NCBI GenBank assembly: GCA_033557465.1
Contig: JAWIIG010000039.1
Span: 2,480,001 to 2,544,000 of the forward strand
Reading direction: 5' to 3'
Origin: Ichthyophis bannanicus
Taxonomy: Eukaryota; Chordata; Amphibia; Gymnophiona; Ichthyophiidae
DNA length: 64,000 bases
The first letter of the stretch is position 1, and each line of letters starts with the position of its first letter. Made by a program: the position numbers and the translations under genes. Below, piece by piece: positions 60,889 through 64,000 of the stretch. The notes below the pieces were generated by a model that was given only the letters and a program-made list of their open reading frames with translations, ran no database searches and had not been told where the DNA came from.

Positions 60889-61394
60889 TAAGAATTACAA
60901 CCTAACCCCACACATCCACCAGCCACCCAGAAAATCCCAAGGACTCCTCCCCCCAGCAGACCCAGGAAATTAGTCAATCGGGCCCACCTATGCCACCCTC
61001 TAAGAACAAAAGCCATAGACCCTCCTCCCCAGCCCAAACATATCCCCCAGCTCCATCTTAGAAAACCCCCCTTCCCATCTATCACCCCCCCCCTTCCCGT
61101 CAATACCACCTGCCTGTCTAGGATAATACAGGACACGGTAAACTGACCACACACCCCGTACCCTCCAGATCCCCACAAAGTGAAAACTCAACCTAAACAT
61201 AGAAAAGCATTCCCCCCACTGTTCCCCCACCCACCCCGGATCATCAATCCCTTCATGACCCCCCATCAGAACAATAACAGCAATATAACATTTGCAGATC
61301 AACCGCCGCCCCCCATGGATAATGAGGTGGGGACCCCAAGCTAAGCCTTGCCACCGTTTATCCAAAAATCAGGAGACCCACTGGTTTAGGCTCC

Positions 61395-62441
61395 CTAGAA
61401 AAAAAAAAAGAAGAAGAAAAAGTTAGGGGAGCTTTGCAATTCTGCAAAAGCATCAGGCGGACTTGCCCACCCGGGTCCACTTAGAGTGCTGGGGGGCTTA
61501 GGGGGCGGCGGATGAGGCTGAGCATTATCATCAACTAGGCCCGCCTGGCGAAAAGCTCGCCAAGCCTCTGAGCAGTCCTTTGCAGAAATCTTTTTATTGC
61601 CCAACAGGAAGTTCATCCTAAAGGGGAAGGACCAAGAATAGCGAATCCCCTTGCTGGTCAAAACCGCCGAGACTGGTTTCATCTCTCTCCGGCGCGCCAA
61701 AGTGAACGTTGAGAGGTCTTGGTAAATGGAGACTGTCGCGTCCTGGAAGCGTAACGTCTTCTTCTCACGGCCGCGACGTATAAGGAGCTCAGCATCAGTA
61801 TAGCGCAAAAATCTCGCAATGACATCTCGTGGTTGATTGTTGGGAGGTTTTCCCAGAGCGCGGTGAACCCGCTCAATTTCCATTCCAGAAGCGTTCATAG
61901 CCAGCTCCTCCGCCGGAAGCAGCTCCGCTATTAGCAGCTTGAGCACGGTTGGCAAGTCTTCGCCGCCGCCCCCCGCCTCTGGAATTCCACGAAAGCGTAC
62001 GTTGTTGCGGCGGGAGCGGTTTTCAATGTCATCAATTTTATATGTCAGCTCCATTGCCTGTGCACGCTGCCTGTCGAGAGCGCATTGTAAATCCATCAGA
62101 GTTCCATCATGATCGACCACTTTGGTCTCCACGTCCTCTACTCGGGCTCCCAGTTCTTTAATGTCGGTACGGAGTTCTGCGACGTCTTTCAACAGGTCTT
62201 CCCGTAGCGAGCGGAACTCGTTGGCTAATTCTGCAAAGCCCCTACGGAGCTCTTGTTTAATTTGAGCTGAGGAGAGTTGCTTATGAGAATCCAGTTCCTC
62301 TTCACTTACAGTCTCATCGTTGGAGCCCAATGGGGGAGATTGGCCTCGTGGGCTGCTTGAGGCTCCAGACTTATTCTGCAGCCGTTGGGAGGAGCGCATC
62401 CCCTCCCGAGTTTCAGAATTTTTAATTTTAGCAGTCATCAC
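61395..62441 (-). CDS. L1 ORF1 protein, 348 aa, intact
   Basis: Basic/Ser-rich N-terminus (MMTAKIKNSETREGMRSSQR), then a coiled coil (about residues 55-150: RGFAELANEFRSLREDLLKD, VEDVETKVVDHDGTLMDLQ) ending at the IDDIENRSRRNNVRFRGIPE boundary. An RRM-like domain follows (IERVHRALGKPPNNQPRDVI, RFLRYTDAELLIRRGREKK) and a C-terminal domain (VSIYQDLSTFTLARRREMKP). This is the L1 ORF1 RNA-binding chaperone layout. The last residues are a Phe run from an A-rich DNA stretch before the stop. Confidence 0.87.
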   Translation of the reverse strand: MMTAKIKNSETREGMRSSQRLQNKSGASSSPRGQSPPLGSNDETVSEEELDSHKQLSSAQIKQELRRGFAELANEFRSLREDLLKDVAELRTDIKELGARVEDVETKVVDHDGTLMDLQCALDRQRAQAMELTYKIDDIENRSRRNNVRFRGIPEAGGGGEDLPTVLKLLIAELLPAEELAMNASGMEIERVHRALGKPPNNQPRDVIARFLRYTDAELLIRRGREKKTLRFQDATVSIYQDLSTFTLARRREMKPVSAVLTSKGIRYSWSFPFRMNFLLGNKKISAKDCSEAWRAFRQAGLVDDNAQPHPPPPKPPSTLSGPGWASPPDAFAELQSSPNFFFFFFFF

Positions 62442-63657
62442 ATAGAGTCACTCAGCTCACACAGTGTTAGGAGAGGGGTAGAGCCAATGTCAGCAACAGT
62501 GAAGGCACCAGAAAGATAACGGTGTTCGAGGACAGGCCAGGCCGCAAAATTGCCACCGTTACACAGTGTCAGGAGATGTATTCAAGCAATGTCAAAGCAG
62601 AAAACACTGTTGCGACAGGGGGGCAGAGAGTGGTAAGCTGCCCCCAGCCCCCTTGGAGAAACAGCCTGGCACAGGCGAGGATCAGGAGGCGCCGTAAAGC
62701 GGTGTGGGGCTGAACCAGAAAAAGCCCGTAGGTGTAAAGTGGAGAGCTTCAATGAGGTGCCTGGGGCCCAAGAGATCGCATTTGCAGGCCTGCAGGGCAC
62801 CCCGGATTCACACAGGAGAGCGGGAGCCCCAGTGCGACACTGGGCTGCTGAAGAAAGTTAGCCCCGGACACCAGCCCCAACTGCAGTTCAAAGGGCATGC
62901 AGGAGAAGGGGCAGCATTCAAACTTACCCCCCTCTAGTTGGCTCACGTTAGCGGGGCAGGATGACAGGTGCCGGCAATTGCCACGTGGGTACCACGCGGT
63001 CTCGGCAGGCCTCCCCAACAGATCTTCAGCGTTGCCGCCAAACACCACAGGCTGGAGAGTGCGCTCCCCCTTCCGATGAACGGAGCGCCACTCGATCTGC
63101 AGGCAGCAGAAAGGGACCCAGCCCGGAGGGCTTGCAGGAGTCTGTCAGGCGGTCTTCAGCCGCGCTGGATCCAAGGGAACTGCTGAGCAATGTGAAGAGA
63201 GCTGCTCTGGGCCCTCCCGGAGGGGCGAGTTGTCAGAGAAGTGCTCAAATTACACTTGGGGATGATGTTCCACCCGGCAGAGGTTCGCAGCACATTCTCC
63301 GATCTGGCGCAAAGGGTCTTGCAGCACAGCCCCGAGAGGGCTTGCCCAGGAGCCGTCCGAGTCCCTCAGATTGTGAGAAATCAGCTGCGAGGATATGCAG
63401 GCCCGAGGCAGGCGTCGCCACGAGGCACACAGCAGGCCACGCTCATGGGTATGGACACCTCGACTTCTCGGCCTCCAAAATGCTTACCGGGCGGCTTACC
63501 CGGGCTTCAGTGAACACCGCAGGTTTGAGCTGATCCGGGGCAGGCAAAGGTGGGGAAAATCGCTGCTGCTAGCGCATGTTATCTTAAGGTTTGTGGTATT
63601 TGGAGCGGGAGCTCAGTTAGAGTGCTGCCATCACACAGCGGGCTCACCGGAAGCCCA
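62442..63657 (-). promoter_or_regulatory. L1 5' UTR / putative internal promoter
   Basis: About 1.2 kb of GC-rich sequence with many CpGs upstream of ORF1 and ending at the target duplication. No tandem monomers were seen. An almost full-length 5' UTR suggests the promoter was copied. No specific factor site is claimed. Confidence 0.55.
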
Positions 63658-64000
63658 GAGGGTAGTATTTTTAAATAACACCCAAGCTTGCTGTAAGTCT
63701 TTAACCTTTGGAACCGCTCCTTTTAGTTTTTTCCTAACTATATTCCTCATTCTATCATAGTCTCCCTTTTGAAAGTTAAAAGGTAGTACTGTGGATTCCT
63801 TTACTATCTGTCCTCCACTAATTAAATCAAACATGATCATACTATGATCACTATTGCCAAGTGGTCCCAACACCCTTATTTCTTGCACCAGATCTGGCGT
63901 TCCACTAAGGACTAGGTCCAGTATGGCTTCCCCTCTGGTCGGTTCATGAACCAGCTGCTCCAAGAAGCAATCATTTATTACATCTAGAAACTTTATCTCT
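63658..64000 (-). pseudogene. CR1-A endonuclease C-terminal part
   Basis: The minus strand encodes MEQLVHEPTRGEAILDLVLS, GPLGNSDHSMIMFDLI (the SDH motif) and FNFQKGDYDRMRNIVRKKL up to WVLFKNT, where the L1 is inserted. The codons continue at 56762 downward. The domain start lies outside the window. Confidence 0.83.

Larger units (their letters stand above)
56778..63657 (-). mobile_element. L1-clade LINE (L1/Tx1-type), near full length
   Basis: 6.88 kb bounded by the direct repeat GAGGATAGTATTTTT / GAGGGTAGTATTTTT (56763-56777 and 63658-63672; 14 of 15 match). Minus-strand order: 5' UTR (63657-62442), ORF1 (62441-61395), a ~506-bp inter-ORF region rich in G runs, ORF2 (60888-57131, three frames), 3' UTR with a G-rich tract, poly-A. 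It is inserted in CR1-A. Confidence 0.88.
53887..64000 (-). mobile_element. CR1-A LINE, interrupted by an LTR-like insertion and an L1
   Basis: The 3' end on the minus strand is at 53887 (inverse of AAGAATATAAGAACATAAGA), followed upstream by 3' UTR, ORF2 RT (54041-55627), linker (56321-56777) and endonuclease (63658-64000). The frame is recovered after removing 55628-56320 and 56778-63657. The 5' end lies outside the window. It is inserted in D8. Confidence 0.85.

Noticed and set aside
62522..63760. Several open frames on the plus strand in the L1 5' UTR, including one of 190 codons
   Set aside because: They are antisense to a GC-rich UTR, with no recognised domain or conservation visible. 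An antisense L1 ORF is known in primates but nothing here supports one.

Overview
The window is vertebrate genomic DNA, most likely from an amphibian and plausibly a caecilian. It is built almost entirely of retrotransposons packed into and around the introns of one host gene. The organism call rests on abundant DIRS tyrosine-recombinase retrotransposons beside CR1, L2, L1 and RTE LINEs, and on tails such as the repeated AAGAACATAAGA-type CR1 end and the TATATAGCGCT-type LINE end. It is an inference, not a database match.

Host gene. Two short exons on the minus strand, at 48449-48576 and 18118-18256, encode consecutive parts of the thiamine-diphosphate-binding N-terminal domain of ILVBL (acetolactate synthase-like, also called HACL2). 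Both have canonical AG/GT splice sites and matching phases. The intron between them is about 30.2 kb and is nearly all transposons. No other ILVBL exon was found; the gene should continue beyond both window ends.

Layout (D1-D10 are my labels for DIRS copies, all on the minus strand and so in the sense of the gene). 1-392: CR1 3' end. 393-17187: D2, a DIRS copy with two complete DIRS copies nested in it (D1 at 1896-7573 in the RT; D3 at 10182-15965 in gag) and two smaller insertions. 17188-20620: intron with the first exon. 20621-30221: D4 fragment, D5, a hAT-like insertion, and D6 carrying a plus-strand CR1. 30222-32887: CR1 fragment with an L1-type ORF1-only (HAL1-like) insertion. 32888-46704: a minus-strand L2/CR1-group LINE (LINE-C) interrupted by a plus-strand L2 and by D7. 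46705-48397: a string of CR1, DIRS (D10) and RTE fragments. 48449-48576: the second exon. 49006-53886: LINE-C fragment, then D9 with D8 nested in it. 53887-64000: CR1 interrupted by an LTR-like insertion and a near full-length L1.

How the DIRS genes fit together. Each copy has a left inverted terminal repeat, gag with an N-terminal Cys/His cluster, an RT-RNase H-methyltransferase-like ORF, a tyrosine recombinase, and a right terminus followed by an internal complementary region that reproduces the junction of the two ends. In the four copies where the gag stop is preserved (D1, D2, D3, D7), gag ends at the same heptamer, (C/T)TT TGA C, and RT lies in the +1 frame. The gag frame beyond that TGA is open for about 1,000 codons in D3 and runs into the recombinase. 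This candidate recoding hub is the most interesting signal in the window. The other notable items are the HAL1-like element with CRE-bearing promoter monomers, and strong splice-donor motifs in the DIRS termini.
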